Shown: one piece after another, positions 32,583 through 41,018 of the stretch | How positions within the stretch are numbered: the stretch's first letter is position 1 | Layout: the number at the start of each line of letters is the position of its first letter | Origin: Mycobacterium neglectum | Lineage (GTDB): Bacteria; Actinomycetota; Actinomycetes; Mycobacteriales; Mycobacteriaceae | NCBI RefSeq assembly: GCF_002591975.1 | Contig: NZ_NVQE01000047.1 | Location: forward strand, 1 to 45,196 | Direction: 5' to 3' | DNA length: 45,196 nt | The notes under the pieces: generated by a model | Seen by the model: the letters and a program-made list of their open reading frames with translations, nothing else | What the model was told of the DNA's origin: nothing | The model's database searches: none | Position numbers and translations under genes: made by a program

Positions 32583-34100
32583 TCACTCCGTGTAGTTGAG
32601 GCTGGTCATCATGCCGGCCTCCTGGTGATAGGTGTTGTGGCAGTGCAGCATCCACACGCCCGGGTTGTCGGCCACGAACGACACGCGCAGCTGCTGCATG
32701 GGTAGCACGATCACGGTGTCCTTGCGTGCGCCTGGGCGCCCCTCGGCCGTGAGCACCTCAAAAGTGTGCCCGTGTAGATGCATGGGATGCCACATCATCG
32801 AAGTGTTCTTGAATGACAACGTAACGCGTTGACCCTCACGGACTTCCAGCGGACGCTTGTTCGAGAACGCCAGGCCGTTGATCGTCCAGTCGTAGGGCAT
32901 CATCGATCCGCCCAGATCGGATGGCAGCTCCACATCGGCGCGCGCAGCCGGCAACGCCGAATCCGGCGCGGCCGCGAACGTCTCAACGGTGCCGACACGG
33001 CCCAGCAGCTCGGGGGCCGCATAATCGGCAGCCGGCGGCGAACCCGCGCCACTGACCAATAGTGCACGTGCCGACGCGTTCTTGCCTTCCGCGGCGGCAA
33101 CGAGCGGGAATACTCCGTCACCGGCGGTGACCACCACGTCGTAGCGCTCACCCATGCCGATCAGCACCGCGTCAACATCGGTGGGCACGACCGGAAACCC
33201 GTCGGTGTGGGTCACCGTCAACCTGTGCCCGGCCAACGCAACCCGAAACGCCGTGTCGGAGCCGGCGTTGATCAGCCGGATCCGCACACGCTGACCAGGC
33301 TTGACTCGAAAACTGCTGGGCGCCTGTGGAATGCGCCCGTTAACCAGATAGTAGGGGTAGCTGACATCCCCGGCGTCACCACCGAGCAGCGCGCTGCTGC
33401 CGGCTCCGCCGACGCCCGGAACGGTGCTGCCCATGCCCGGCATGCCCGGCATGTTCATTCCGGGCATGTCGTGCCCGCCCGGCGAGTTTCGCAGCCCGTC
33501 ATAGATCTGGGCCGGGCTGGATCCGACCCCGTCTGTCCAGTCATCCAGCATGACCACCCACTCGGCGTCATAGCTGCCCGGCTCGCTGCGGTCGTCGACA
33601 ATCACCGGGAAATACAGGCCCGTGTCGGCGTCCAGACCAGTGTGTGGATGTGCCCAGTAGGTGCCCGCATATGGAACCGAGAACCGGTAGGTGAAGTCGC
33701 CGCCGGCGTCGATGTCCGGCGTAGCCGGTGATGCCCCGTCCATGTCGTTGCGCAAGGCGATGCCATGCCAGTGCACCGACGTGGCGCGATCAAGCCGGTT
33801 GCGCACCGTGACAGCCAGTTCGTCGCCCACCGACGCGCGCAGCAGCGGCCCAGGAACCGTGCCGTTATAGGAGACCGTCTCGGCGACAGTGCCGCCAAGA
33901 TCTACCCGCGCTCGATCCACGGTGAGCGTGGCCGACACCGTGCGTCCGCTGTGCGGTCGGCGCGCCTCAGCGTCGGCCACCGCGTTGTTAGGCACAACGC
34001 TGCTGCTGCGCGTGCACGCCGCCAGTGTGACGCCGGCGGCCGCGGTAGCGGCAAGAAAGCTGCGCCGACTCCACTGCCCGGGCCCCCGCGTCTCAACCAT
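32583..34100 (-). CDS. mmcO: multicopper oxidase, MmcO-like
   Basis: 505 residues, near the M. tuberculosis MmcO length. The start overlaps the previous gene. Tat signal SRRSFLAATAAAGVTLAAC (Arg12-Arg13) with lipobox Cys29. Three cupredoxin domains with all copper ligands: SVHWHGIAL, YWAHPHTGL, MWHPMHLHGHTF and MLHCHNTYHQEAGMM (T1 Cys, axial Met). A Met-rich loop HDMPGMNMPGMPGMGS (about 195-215) is typical of cuprous oxidases. It should oxidise toxic Cu(I) to Cu(II) outside the membrane. In M. tuberculosis mmcO is under RicR; no clear CsoR box is visible upstream here, so it may be driven by the flanking two-component system. Confidence 0.95.
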   Translation of the reverse strand: MVETRGPGQWSRRSFLAATAAAGVTLAACTRSSSVVPNNAVADAEARRPHSGRTVSATLTVDRARVDLGGTVAETVSYNGTVPGPLLRASVGDELAVTVRNRLDRATSVHWHGIALRNDMDGASPATPDIDAGGDFTYRFSVPYAGTYWAHPHTGLDADTGLYFPVIVDDRSEPGSYDAEWVVMLDDWTDGVGSSPAQIYDGLRNSPGGHDMPGMNMPGMPGMGSTVPGVGGAGSSALLGGDAGDVSYPYYLVNGRIPQAPSSFRVKPGQRVRIRLINAGSDTAFRVALAGHRLTVTHTDGFPVVPTDVDAVLIGMGERYDVVVTAGDGVFPLVAAAEGKNASARALLVSGAGSPPAADYAAPELLGRVGTVETFAAAPDSALPAARADVELPSDLGGSMMPYDWTINGLAFSNKRPLEVREGQRVTLSFKNTSMMWHPMHLHGHTFEVLTAEGRPGARKDTVIVLPMQQLRVSFVADNPGVWMLHCHNTYHQEAGMMTSLNYTE

Positions 34101-34335
34101 TGCCCACGCCCGGTTGTGGTGAACGGCGATGTGCTGGCTTGTCGCCGCCCACGGAACCCGTATCACGGGCTGTTGCGATGGGGCGACCGTGGCGCCGGCC
34201 GGCGGGGCGGCCGAACAGTGTCGCCGTGGCAGCGACCACGACCCCCCAGCACAACACCAATACACCGGTCAGCGCCAGCCACAGCTGCCAGTCGTCGGCG
34301 GCCTCGAACGCCGTAGGCGCCCATCCCATACTCAT
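34093..34335 (-). CDS. small membrane protein preceding mmcO
   Basis: 80 residues. The ATG at 34335 follows aaggag. One membrane helix (about 17-38, LWLALTGVLVLCWGVVVAAT) and a basic C-terminal half rich in Arg and Gly. Its stop overlaps the mmcO start (ATGGTTGA), so the two are co-translated. Function unknown; it may help assembly or placement of the oxidase. Divergent from the two-component genes, with a GAAGA direct repeat in the shared promoter. Confidence 0.7.
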   Translation of the reverse strand: MSMGWAPTAFEAADDWQLWLALTGVLVLCWGVVVAATATLFGRPAGRRHGRPIATARDTGSVGGDKPAHRRSPQPGVGNG

Positions 34336-34395
34336 ATCGGTCTCCTTCGCTCACCACCATGAATCCGGCAAACCGCGAACCGATAAGGATCGTGT

Positions 34396-34411
34396 GAAGA
34401 TTCGTTGAAGA
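34396..34411. promoter_or_regulatory. GAAGA-N6-GAAGA direct repeat, probable response-regulator site
   Basis: Two GAAGA units 11 bp apart (34396-34400, 34407-34411), one helical turn, as OmpR-family regulators bind. It lies between mmcO's small partner gene and the response regulator gene and could serve both. Similar repeats occur at 37718 and 41019. Confidence 0.55.
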
Positions 34412-34450
34412 ATGGTGCGGGGCGTCAACACATCGTGGTCACCGGGCACC

Positions 34451-35206
34451 ATGAAGGCCATGAGCAACACATCAGCGCCCACCGGTGGCGGTGCGCGAGG
34501 CTACCGGGCGCTCGTGGTCGATGACGAGGCGGCGCTGGCTGAGGTGGTGGCCAGCTACCTCTCCCGCGAGCACTTCACCACGCGCATCGTCGACAATGGT
34601 CCCGACGCTGTCAGTGTGGCCCGCGACTTCGATCCCGACGTAGTGGTTCTCGACCTGGGGCTACCCGGCATGGACGGGTTAGAGGTGTGCCGCCAGCTGC
34701 GCACCTTCTCCGACGCCTACGTGGTCATGCTCACCGCCCGCGACACCGAAATGGACACCATCGTGGGACTCACTGTCGGCGCCGACGATTACGTCGCCAA
34801 ACCCTTCAGCCCACGCGAACTGGTGGCCCGAATCCGCGCGATGCTGCGGCGCCCGCGCGCCACCCCCCAGCCCGAGCGCGACCGCGGCGGCGACGTACCG
34901 GCCCCGCTGTCGTTTGGGCCGCTGCGTATCGACCTGGCGGCGCGGGAAGTGTCTCTGGATGGTGAACCGATCCTGTTGACCCGCACCGAATTTGACATCC
35001 TCGCCGCCCTGTCGGCGCGCCCGAGCGTGGTAATGAGCCGCCGCCAGTTGCTCGAGACGGTGCGCGAGGGGCCCTGGGTCGGTAACGAACACCTCGTCGA
35101 TGTCCACATCGGACATGTGCGACGCAAACTGGGCGACGATCCGGCCGCGCCGCACTATGTCATCACCGTGCGCGGCGTCGGATACCGGATGGGAAGCGGG
35201 CAGTGA
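34451..35206 (+). CDS. OmpR-family response regulator
   Basis: 251 residues (ATG 34451 or 34460; ribosome sites are weak for both). Receiver domain about 18-130 with RALVVDDEAALAEVV (acidic pocket), phospho-acceptor VVVLDLGLPGMDG, VVMLTARDTE (switch Thr) and DDYVAKPFSPREL (Lys). Winged-helix effector domain about 150-250 with LLTRTEFDILAALSARP and VDVHIGHVRRKLGDD, TVRGVGYRMG. It pairs with the kinase that overlaps its stop. Divergence from mmcO suggests a copper- or envelope-responsive system, comparable in role to CopRS/CusRS. That assignment is inference. Confidence 0.92.
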   Translation: MKAMSNTSAPTGGGARGYRALVVDDEAALAEVVASYLSREHFTTRIVDNGPDAVSVARDFDPDVVVLDLGLPGMDGLEVCRQLRTFSDAYVVMLTARDTEMDTIVGLTVGADDYVAKPFSPRELVARIRAMLRRPRATPQPERDRGGDVPAPLSFGPLRIDLAAREVSLDGEPILLTRTEFDILAALSARPSVVMSRRQLLETVREGPWVGNEHLVDVHIGHVRRKLGDDPAAPHYVITVRGVGYRMGSGQ

Positions 35207-36363
35207 TGGCCACGCCGACGCGCCGGCGGTCCGGGATAGCCATGCGTCTGCTGATCGCTCAAACCATGGTACTGCTGGCCGGCGCGCTGACCACCTGGGT
35301 GGTCGCCGCGATCGTCGGGCCGCCGCTGTTTCGTGAACACCTACACCGAGCCGGCGTGTCTGCCGGTTCCGCCGAGGAGTTCCACGCCGACGAGGCCTAT
35401 CAGTACGCCACCGCGCTATCGGTCGGTGGCGCGGTGGCGGTCTCGGCGTTGGTCGCGTTCGCGGTCAGCTGGTATAGCAGCCGCAGATTGCAGCGCTCCA
35501 TCACTGAAGTGGCGTCGGCGGCCACCGCGGTCGCCGAGGGCCGCTATGGGATCCGGGTATCACCGCCGCACCTCGGTGAGGACTTCGACTCGCTGGCGCA
35601 AGCTTTCAACCAAATGGCAGCCCAGCTGCAGGCTGTCGACACCAGCCGCCGCCAGCTGTTCGCCGATCTTGCCCACGAAATACGCACTCCTGTATCGGTT
35701 TTGCGGGCCTACACCGAGGCCATCGAGGACGGTGTGCGGTCATTGACTCCCGATACCACCGCGATGCTGCGCGACCAGACTCAGCGCCTGGTGCGTTTCG
35801 CCGAGGACGTTGCCGCGCTGGCGCAGGCTGAGGAAAGCGCAGCTTCGCTGGAGTTCGCCGACGTCGACGTCGCCGAGCTGATCGCCAAGACCGCGGCCGC
35901 GCTGAGCGGGCGCTACCGCGCCAAGGCCGTGTCGTTGGCGACGCATCTGCCCACCACCGAGCTGCCGCCGCTGTGGGGCGATGAGCAGCGACTGTCCCAG
36001 GTACTGGGGAACCTGCTGGACAACGCGCTACGGCACACACCGCCGCACGGGCGGGTCGACGTGCACGCCGACACCGATGGCAGCCGACTCCTGCTGCGCG
36101 TCAGCGACACTGGTGAGGGCATCGCTGCCGAGCACTTACCGCATGTGTTCGAACGGTTGTACCGCGCCGATACGGCCCGCACCCGCGACCACGGGGGCTC
36201 CGGGCTCGGCCTGGCCATCGCCAAGGCGCTCGTTGAGGCACACGGCGGCCGTATCAGCGCCAGCAGTCAGGGTGCGGGGACCGGGACAACGTTCACCATC
36301 GCGCTTCCGCTGCCACGCGGTGTGGCCGCACCGCATGCCAGCACGTCCGATCGGTCACGGTGA
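35203..36363 (+). CDS. sensor histidine kinase
   Basis: 386 residues; start GTG 35203 or ATG 35206, both overlapping the regulator stop. Two membrane helices (about 14-40 and 74-94) enclose a short external loop of about 35 residues, EHLHRAGVSAGSAEEFHADE, with three His that could bind metal. HAMP (about 95-145), HisKA with FADLAHEIRTP (His about 158), and HATPase with NLLDNALRHTPP, VSDTGEGIAAEHLPHVFERL and GGSGLGLAIAKALVEAHGG are all complete. The small loop is typical of CusS/CopS-like or envelope-stress kinases; copper sensing is plausible but unproven. Confidence 0.92.
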   Translation: MMATPTRRRSGIAMRLLIAQTMVLLAGALTTWVVAAIVGPPLFREHLHRAGVSAGSAEEFHADEAYQYATALSVGGAVAVSALVAFAVSWYSSRRLQRSITEVASAATAVAEGRYGIRVSPPHLGEDFDSLAQAFNQMAAQLQAVDTSRRQLFADLAHEIRTPVSVLRAYTEAIEDGVRSLTPDTTAMLRDQTQRLVRFAEDVAALAQAEESAASLEFADVDVAELIAKTAAALSGRYRAKAVSLATHLPTTELPPLWGDEQRLSQVLGNLLDNALRHTPPHGRVDVHADTDGSRLLLRVSDTGEGIAAEHLPHVFERLYRADTARTRDHGGSGLGLAIAKALVEAHGGRISASSQGAGTGTTFTIALPLPRGVAAPHASTSDRSR

Positions 36364-36389
36364 ACGTTCACGCATCCGATGATGTCGGG

Positions 36390-36850
36390 CCGGTGGCGGG
36401 CTCTCACAACTGCAGCAGCGCCTCCACCGTCCCGTGCGGCAAGCTTCTCGCGGTCTGTGGGACTGATCGGCGCCGTGTCAAGCAGCGCCCGCGCTAAGGC
36501 GTTGTCGGTGTAGGGACAGTCGACCGAGAAGATCAGCCGGTCGATGCCGACTGTCGACAACGCGCGTAGCAGCGGCGGGAAGGTGGTATAGCCACTGGTG
36601 GTGAATCAGACGTTGATTCGGAAGTAGCACGGGACCGGTTGGCGCAGCCCGGCCACCGGGCTCAGCACCGCATCGATGCGGACCAGCGCGAACGGAATCA
36701 TCTTCGCCATATGCCCCACGATCACCCGCAAGTCCGGGATGCGGTCGAGCACCCCCGGGCTTTTTCACCGCAGGACATGTAGTGCGGTCTCGGCGTGCCA
36801 ACGCCCAACCGCCCGTGGCCAGGTGGTCGGCCAGAACCGGCGGCAGGCCG
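36390..36850 (-). pseudogene. remnant of an amidohydrolase (gamma-resorcylate decarboxylase-like)
   Basis: Read over several frames, the minus strand gives the C-terminal third of an amidohydrolase-2 protein: RWHAETALHVLR, PGVLDRIPDLRVIVGHMAKM, PVPCYFRIN, an in-frame stop, FTTSGYTTFPPLL, GIDRLIFSVDCPYTDN and DTAPISPTDREKLA. The active-site order (GHM, then SVDxP) is that of gamma-resorcylate decarboxylase or ACMSD relatives. At least one stop and one or two frame breaks are present and the N-terminal part is missing. It is non-functional debris between the kinase and the DUF305 gene. Confidence 0.8.
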
Positions 36851-36894
36851 CCGAAGTAAGTTCGCCGTCCTGAGCTTGAGGGCTCGGCCTTAGC

Positions 36895-37563
36895 TTAGAG
36901 CGAGCCCAGAAGCTGCTGCATCGCGTCGATTTCTTGCTGCTGCGAGGCGCTGATCTTACGTGCGAGGTCGATTGCGGCGGGGAACTGGCCGCTGTCGACC
37001 TCGGTCTGCGACATCGCGATCGCGCCTTTGTGATGCTCGATCATCTGCGTCAGAAACAACCGGCTGGCCTCGACACCCTGGGCGTCGCGCAGGGCGGCCA
37101 TGTCCTGCTCAGACATCATGCCCGAGCCGCTCGTGTCTCCCATGTCGTGGTCCGGCATGCCGGGCATGCCGCTGCCGGGCGACATCGTAGTCGTGGACAA
37201 GCCCCAGTCGTCCAGCCAGCCCTGGAGTTGTTGGATTTCGGGGCCTTGGTCCCCTTTGATTTGGTTGGCCAGCGACACAACGCGGGGGTCGATGCCCTCC
37301 TTGGCCATCAGCATGTCGGTCATCTCGATCGCCTGCTGATGGTGCGGGATCATACCCTGCGCGAACGCGACGTCCGTGTCATTGTGGGCCTGCGCCTGCG
37401 TGTCGCCGCCCGCTGGTGCTGACGGAGACGGCGTCGCCGCCCCCGTGGTCGTAATTGACGCCGTGTCTTGCTCGCCTTGCGGATTGTCGTTGCTACAGGC
37501 GCTCAAGATCACTGTGGCCGCGACCGCAGCGGCGAAGAATGTAGCTAGCCGCTTAGTGTGCAC
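36895..37563 (-). CDS. DUF305 lipoprotein
   Basis: 222 residues from GTG 37563 (aagga at 6-base spacing); an ATG at 37584 is also in frame. Lipobox VILSAC (Cys23), Ser/Thr/Ala linker, then DUF305 with two paired motifs FAQGMIPHHQQAIEMTDML and FLTQMIEHHKGAIAMSQTE, each with a His-His pair, and a Met-rich loop SPGSGMPGMPDHDMGDTSG between them. DUF305 proteins are helical bundles found with copper resistance genes and probably bind copper outside the membrane. A GAAGA-type direct repeat lies about 155-170 bp upstream, linking it to the two-component system. Confidence 0.9.
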   Translation of the reverse strand: MHTKRLATFFAAAVAATVILSACSNDNPQGEQDTASITTTGAATPSPSAPAGGDTQAQAHNDTDVAFAQGMIPHHQQAIEMTDMLMAKEGIDPRVVSLANQIKGDQGPEIQQLQGWLDDWGLSTTTMSPGSGMPGMPDHDMGDTSGSGMMSEQDMAALRDAQGVEASRLFLTQMIEHHKGAIAMSQTEVDSGQFPAAIDLARKISASQQQEIDAMQQLLGSL

Positions 37564-37717
37564 ACCGATTCCTTCCGTAGTCATGAAAAGCGATGCTCTT
37601 TTGATGTGGACGAGCCACTGGGCGCCTAACCGCATGCCCTTGATGCCCGGCTGCGGGCTGTCCACTCTTGCGCTACCAGCGTGGGGCCAAGACCTAAGGG
37701 TCGGCTCGATATTCGAT

Positions 37718-37733
37718 GAAGAATCGGTAAAGA
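37718..37733. promoter_or_regulatory. GAAGA-N6-AAAGA direct repeat
   Basis: Units at 37718-37722 and 37729-37733, 11 bp apart, plus-strand orientation, upstream of the DUF305 lipoprotein gene. Flanks are also alike: ATTCGATGAAGAATCG here and ATTCGTTGAAGAATGG at 34400. Confidence 0.5.
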
Positions 37734-37830
37734 CCGCTCGCCGCGCCAGGCCCCCTACCGCCCGATCAAGCCCATCAGGCGATTGACTGCACTGCTAATG
37801 ATTGCACCACGAACGGTCCTGCGCCCACAT

Positions 37831-37847
37831 ATACCCTGTTAGGGTAT
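37831..37847. promoter_or_regulatory. CsoR-like box (perfect ATACCC-N5-GGGTAT)
   Basis: A perfect 17-bp dyad. Directly downstream is a dead copy of the hydrolase start, and 376 bp further on the DUF305 membrane protein gene. The intact hydrolase at 38864 has only a degenerate version (38833-38849). Confidence 0.65.
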
Positions 37848-37861
37848 CCGGGAAGCGGTCT

Positions 37862-38010
37862 ACGTCGAGCGACAGGTTCTATACCACCTCAGACGGGGCG
37901 AATATCGCCTATGAGCTCACCGGCCGCGGACGGCCCGTCGGCTACGCCCATCGCGTACTGCGCACCAGGACCGCCGTACGATCTTTGGAACTGTTCGACA
38001 GTCGACGGAT
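37862..38010 (+). pseudogene. duplicated 5' fragment of the alpha/beta hydrolase gene
   Basis: About 50 codons align with the start of the intact hydrolase at 38864: SSDRFYTTSDGANIAYELTGRGRPVGYAH against SSDSLYTTPDGSTIAYELRGRGRPVGYAH, then LELFD. The start codon has become ACG (37862) and the ribosome site gggagg has become gggaag. Similarity ends near 38010. The duplication therefore included the promoter, and the CsoR-like box is better preserved in the dead copy than in the live one. Confidence 0.75.
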
Positions 38011-38223
38011 TTTTTGGCACGATCATGCATCTTGCGACGCCGCTGTAGCAATACCGTGCGGCACTCCCAAGAGCGAGGGACAGATCACGCCCTTTTGCGC
38101 TTGGTTTATCCGCATGCTGGCGCCTTCTTCTGGGTATGGGTTCTCGATTGCGGTTATCGCTCGAACTACGGCGCGTTGACTGCCATCGCTAGCGGCCTGC
38201 ACTTGTATTGAAGGAGAACAAGT

Positions 38224-38667
38224 ATGAACCGGTCTTACGTCAAGTTCGGTATCACCATGGCAGCAAGCCTCATCCTGATGTTCTTGCTGACGATGTCGAT
38301 GATCAGGACTGTCGATCACTTTTATTTGAACTTGAGCAACTTTTACATGGCGCTGATCATGGTCGCCGCGATGGGCGTCGTCATGCTTATCGTGATGGCG
38401 GGGATGTTCGGCAACAACCGGCTCAACATAGCTTTGTATGCGGCGCTGGCAGTGATCTTCCTAGGCGCGTTCGTCTTGGGGCGCACGGAAACATTCGTCG
38501 GTAACGAGCAGTTTCTGAAATCAATGATCCCGCATCATTCGCGCGCGATCCTAGTATGTCAGGAGTCGAAAATCACAGATCCCGAGATTATCGCGTTGTG
38601 CGACAAGATCGTACGCAGTCAGCAAGCGGAGATCGCAGAAATGAAGCGGATCCTCGACCGCTACTGA
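38224..38667 (+). CDS. DUF305 membrane protein
   Basis: 147 residues; ATG behind aaggagaacaagt. Three membrane helices (about 8-27, 40-60, 67-86) are followed by a DUF305 half-unit: FLKSMIPHHSRAILVCQES with the His-His pair and Cys, and IIALCDKIVRSQQAEIAEMKRIL. This architecture recurs in metal-resistance regions of many bacteria. Codon use is less GC-rich than its neighbours (e.g. tttatttgaacttg), suggesting recent transfer. The perfect CsoR-like box 376 bp upstream may now drive it. Confidence 0.88.
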   Translation: MNRSYVKFGITMAASLILMFLLTMSMIRTVDHFYLNLSNFYMALIMVAAMGVVMLIVMAGMFGNNRLNIALYAALAVIFLGAFVLGRTETFVGNEQFLKSMIPHHSRAILVCQESKITDPEIIALCDKIVRSQQAEIAEMKRILDRY

Positions 38668-38832
38668 TGTATGCGGCAAGTTCTCGTCATTTTGTGTTCA
38701 GGCGGTGCTGGGTGGAATCCCAGACATCGCCGTTGCAGGAACGGCAGCGCCTCTTGCGGCCTCTACAAACGTGAGTGCGCCTCGCGGAGTACCACTCATG
38801 TGCCCCCACAGCCACGGACGCGTACGGCGACA

Positions 38833-38849
38833 AACCGCTCTAGGGGTAT
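38833..38849. promoter_or_regulatory. degenerate CsoR-like box before the hydrolase
   Basis: The right arm GGGTAT (38844-38849) is intact; the left arm reads AACCGC instead of ATACCC. It ends 14 bp before the ATG. It is recognised through its relation to the duplicated perfect box at 37831. Confidence 0.35.
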
Positions 38850-38863
38850 ATGGGAGGGAACTG

Positions 38864-39655
38864 ATGTCTAGCGACAGTTTGTACACCACCCCCGACGGGT
38901 CGACGATCGCCTACGAGCTCAGGGGCCGGGGACGGCCCGTTGGTTATGCCCATGGAGTGTTGCTCAGCAGGGCGGGCGTGCGGGGCCTGGAGCTGTTCGA
39001 CATCGATGCCGTTGCTGCCGGTCGCCGGCTGCTCACCTACGACCAGCGCGGGCATGGCCACTCCACCGAGCGCGCAGTTGCCGAGGATTACCGCTTCGAG
39101 CGCGCCGCAACTGATCTGCTGGGCGTACTCGAGGCTGCGGCGATCGATGCGCCCATTGACTTCGCTGGCTCATCCCTGGGTGCGGCGGCCGTGCTGTACG
39201 CGGCCTTGGCCGCGCCGGAGCGGTTCGGCCGACTGGCACTGCTGATTCCGCCGGTTTCCTGGGAAGCAGGCCCGCGCCCAGCCCGGCAGTGGTACGCCGA
39301 TACCGCGCGCCGCATAGACAAGATCGGCCCGGCGGCGTGGCGCAAAGAATGGGCGCGGGCTGCACCGTTGCCCATCTTCGCCGACTATCCGCAGGCGAAG
39401 TTCAGCCCCGATGCCCCCGACGAACTGCTCGCATCGGTTCTCCGCGGAGTCGGCCTGTCGGAGCTGCCCGACCCGGACGCGCTGGCCGCGCTGCACCATC
39501 GCGCACTGATCTTGGCGTGGGACACCGATCCCCTGCACCCGGTGTCCACCGCGGCGCGCCTGCATGTGCTCATGACCAACTCGACCTTGTCGGTCGCACG
39601 CTCGATTACAGACGTCAAGACGTGGACGCAGCGCACCGCGCAGTTCTTTGGCTAA
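38864..39655 (+). CDS. alpha/beta hydrolase
   Basis: 263 residues; ATG behind gggagg. N-terminal TTPDGSTIAYELRGRGRPVGYAHGVLLSR replaces the usual HGxxG oxyanion region with AHGVL. Then LLTYDQRGHGHST, the nucleophile elbow FAGSSLGAAAVLYA (Ser of GSSLG), and a late acid region LILAWDTDPLHPVSTA (Asp, His). This is the layout of esterase or haloperoxidase-like hydrolases; substrate unknown. No signal, so cytosolic. It lies beside copper genes and a degenerate CsoR-like box. A truncated copy of its first 50 codons lies 1 kb upstream. Confidence 0.85.
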   Translation: MSSDSLYTTPDGSTIAYELRGRGRPVGYAHGVLLSRAGVRGLELFDIDAVAAGRRLLTYDQRGHGHSTERAVAEDYRFERAATDLLGVLEAAAIDAPIDFAGSSLGAAAVLYAALAAPERFGRLALLIPPVSWEAGPRPARQWYADTARRIDKIGPAAWRKEWARAAPLPIFADYPQAKFSPDAPDELLASVLRGVGLSELPDPDALAALHHRALILAWDTDPLHPVSTAARLHVLMTNSTLSVARSITDVKTWTQRTAQFFG

Positions 39656-39663
39656 CCTGACGC

Positions 39664-40776
39664 TTAGTAGCGGCGGGCGTTGTGGATCGGAGCGTTCGAG
39701 ATGGGCGACACCTTCACCGGGGTGCCGTACGTCGAGGCATGCACCATCATCCCGTCACCGATATAGATGCCGGCATGAGAGACATCGGAGTAGAACGTCA
39801 CTATGTCACCAGGTTGAAGGTCCGAGACCGCGACCGGTTGACCTCCCTGGGCCAAGGCCTGGCTCGAACGCGGCAGCGACTTACCGTTCTGCAGAAAGGC
39901 CCACTTGATCAGCCCCGAGCAATCGAAGGCATTCGGCCCGGTCGCACCCCACGAATACGGCGAGCCCACGCGCGACAACGCCGCCTGTACCACAGCAGCT
40001 TCCTCGCCGCCCGACACCGCCGGCGGGGGTGCAACGTCGCCCGGCGGCTGGCCAGGCATGGCGATAATCGCCGGGTTAGCCGGGGCCGGCGTAGCCGGCA
40101 GTGGTGGGGGTGGCGGGCCCGGATCGGCCAACGCAGTGCGCTGATCGGGCGTTAGTGCGTCGTACTGTGCCTTCACCGCGGTGATCTGGCGCTGCAGCTC
40201 ACTTTGCTTGGACTGCAACTCCGCGCGCACCGCTGCCCCCTGCTCCGCCGCCGAACGCGCAGCGTCAGCCGATGCGGTTGACGCCTGGGCCGCCATCACG
40301 GCCCGCTCGTTGGCTTTCTGGAAAGCCCGCATCTGGTCGGCCATCTCGGTGGCCATCGCCCGCTCGACCGAAAGCTGATCGATCAGCTGCTGCGGAGAAT
40401 CGGCGGAGAGCACCGCCGATACCCCGTCCGGGCGACCGCCCATGTACATCGCCGCCGCGACCTTGTCGACCGCGCCCTGATACTTAATCAGCTCCACCTT
40501 GGCCGTTTCCAGTGCCGCCTCGTCGGCGGCCTTGCGATCCTCGGCGGCCTTTTCCGCGGCCAGTTTGGCGTCCAAGTCCAACTGTGCCGTGTGCATGGCC
40601 TCGGTGGTCTGTTCCGCGCTGCGGGATAACTCGTTGAGCCTGGCCAGCGCGTCGGTGGCCGGATCGGCGCTGACATTGCCGGCCACCATCGATCCCATCA
40701 CGGCCAGAGCCGCAACGGCACCGAAAAGCCACCGCTTCAACGAGTAAACCATTCGATGTGCGCGGGCGAGCTTCAA
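39664..40776 (-). CDS. NlpC/P60 peptidoglycan hydrolase, RipC-like (Rv2190c-like)
   Basis: 370 residues; TTG start behind aagga (an ATG at 40752 is also in frame). Signal to about residue 37 (VAGNVSA|DPA), then a long coiled coil (about 40-210; LARLNELSRSAEQTTEAMH, KAAEDRKAADEAALETAK, QSELQRQITAVKAQYDAL), a Pro-rich linker, and a C-terminal NlpC/P60 domain with AFDCSGLIKWAF (Cys about 285), DVSHAGIYIGDG (His) and MMVHASTYG (His). The end HNARRY also matches. It cleaves D-Glu-mDAP stem bonds. Upstream lie a BlaI-like dyad (159 bp) and a GAAGA-type repeat (about 245 bp). Confidence 0.92.
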   Translation of the reverse strand: MKLARAHRMVYSLKRWLFGAVAALAVMGSMVAGNVSADPATDALARLNELSRSAEQTTEAMHTAQLDLDAKLAAEKAAEDRKAADEAALETAKVELIKYQGAVDKVAAAMYMGGRPDGVSAVLSADSPQQLIDQLSVERAMATEMADQMRAFQKANERAVMAAQASTASADAARSAAEQGAAVRAELQSKQSELQRQITAVKAQYDALTPDQRTALADPGPPPPPLPATPAPANPAIIAMPGQPPGDVAPPPAVSGGEEAAVVQAALSRVGSPYSWGATGPNAFDCSGLIKWAFLQNGKSLPRSSQALAQGGQPVAVSDLQPGDIVTFYSDVSHAGIYIGDGMMVHASTYGTPVKVSPISNAPIHNARRY

Positions 40777-40934
40777 GACGGACGATCCTTAACTGCGATG
40801 GCCGAAGTCCGGTGAGAGTACGTAGATCTCGATTAGGTTACGAAATGGCATCGACGTTGTCTATACGAACAGCCAAACCTCACCACCCCCAGCGACGGCC
40901 CGGTCGGCTTTCCACCGCCCCACGAGGATGGGAT

Positions 40935-40953
40935 GTACGTACTCTGCTAGTAG
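40935..40953. promoter_or_regulatory. BlaI-like operator GTAC-N11-GTAG between hydrolase and LdtB-like genes
   Basis: GTACGTA and TAGTAG separated by 6 bases. It stands in the divergent region between the RipC-like gene (start 40776) and the LdtB-like gene (start 41176). A second half-site GTACGTA lies at about 40815. Confidence 0.6.
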
Positions 40954-41018
40954 GTCGCGATAATAGGGAGGCGTTCGCTGGAGAAGGCTTCGGCCCGAGC
41001 AGATGCAGATCGTGCAAG

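Noticed and set aside
36880..36907. Dyad GGGCTCG ... CGAGCCC at the end of the DUF305 lipoprotein gene
   Set aside because: The stem overlaps the last codons and lacks a T run; possible terminator but not supportable.
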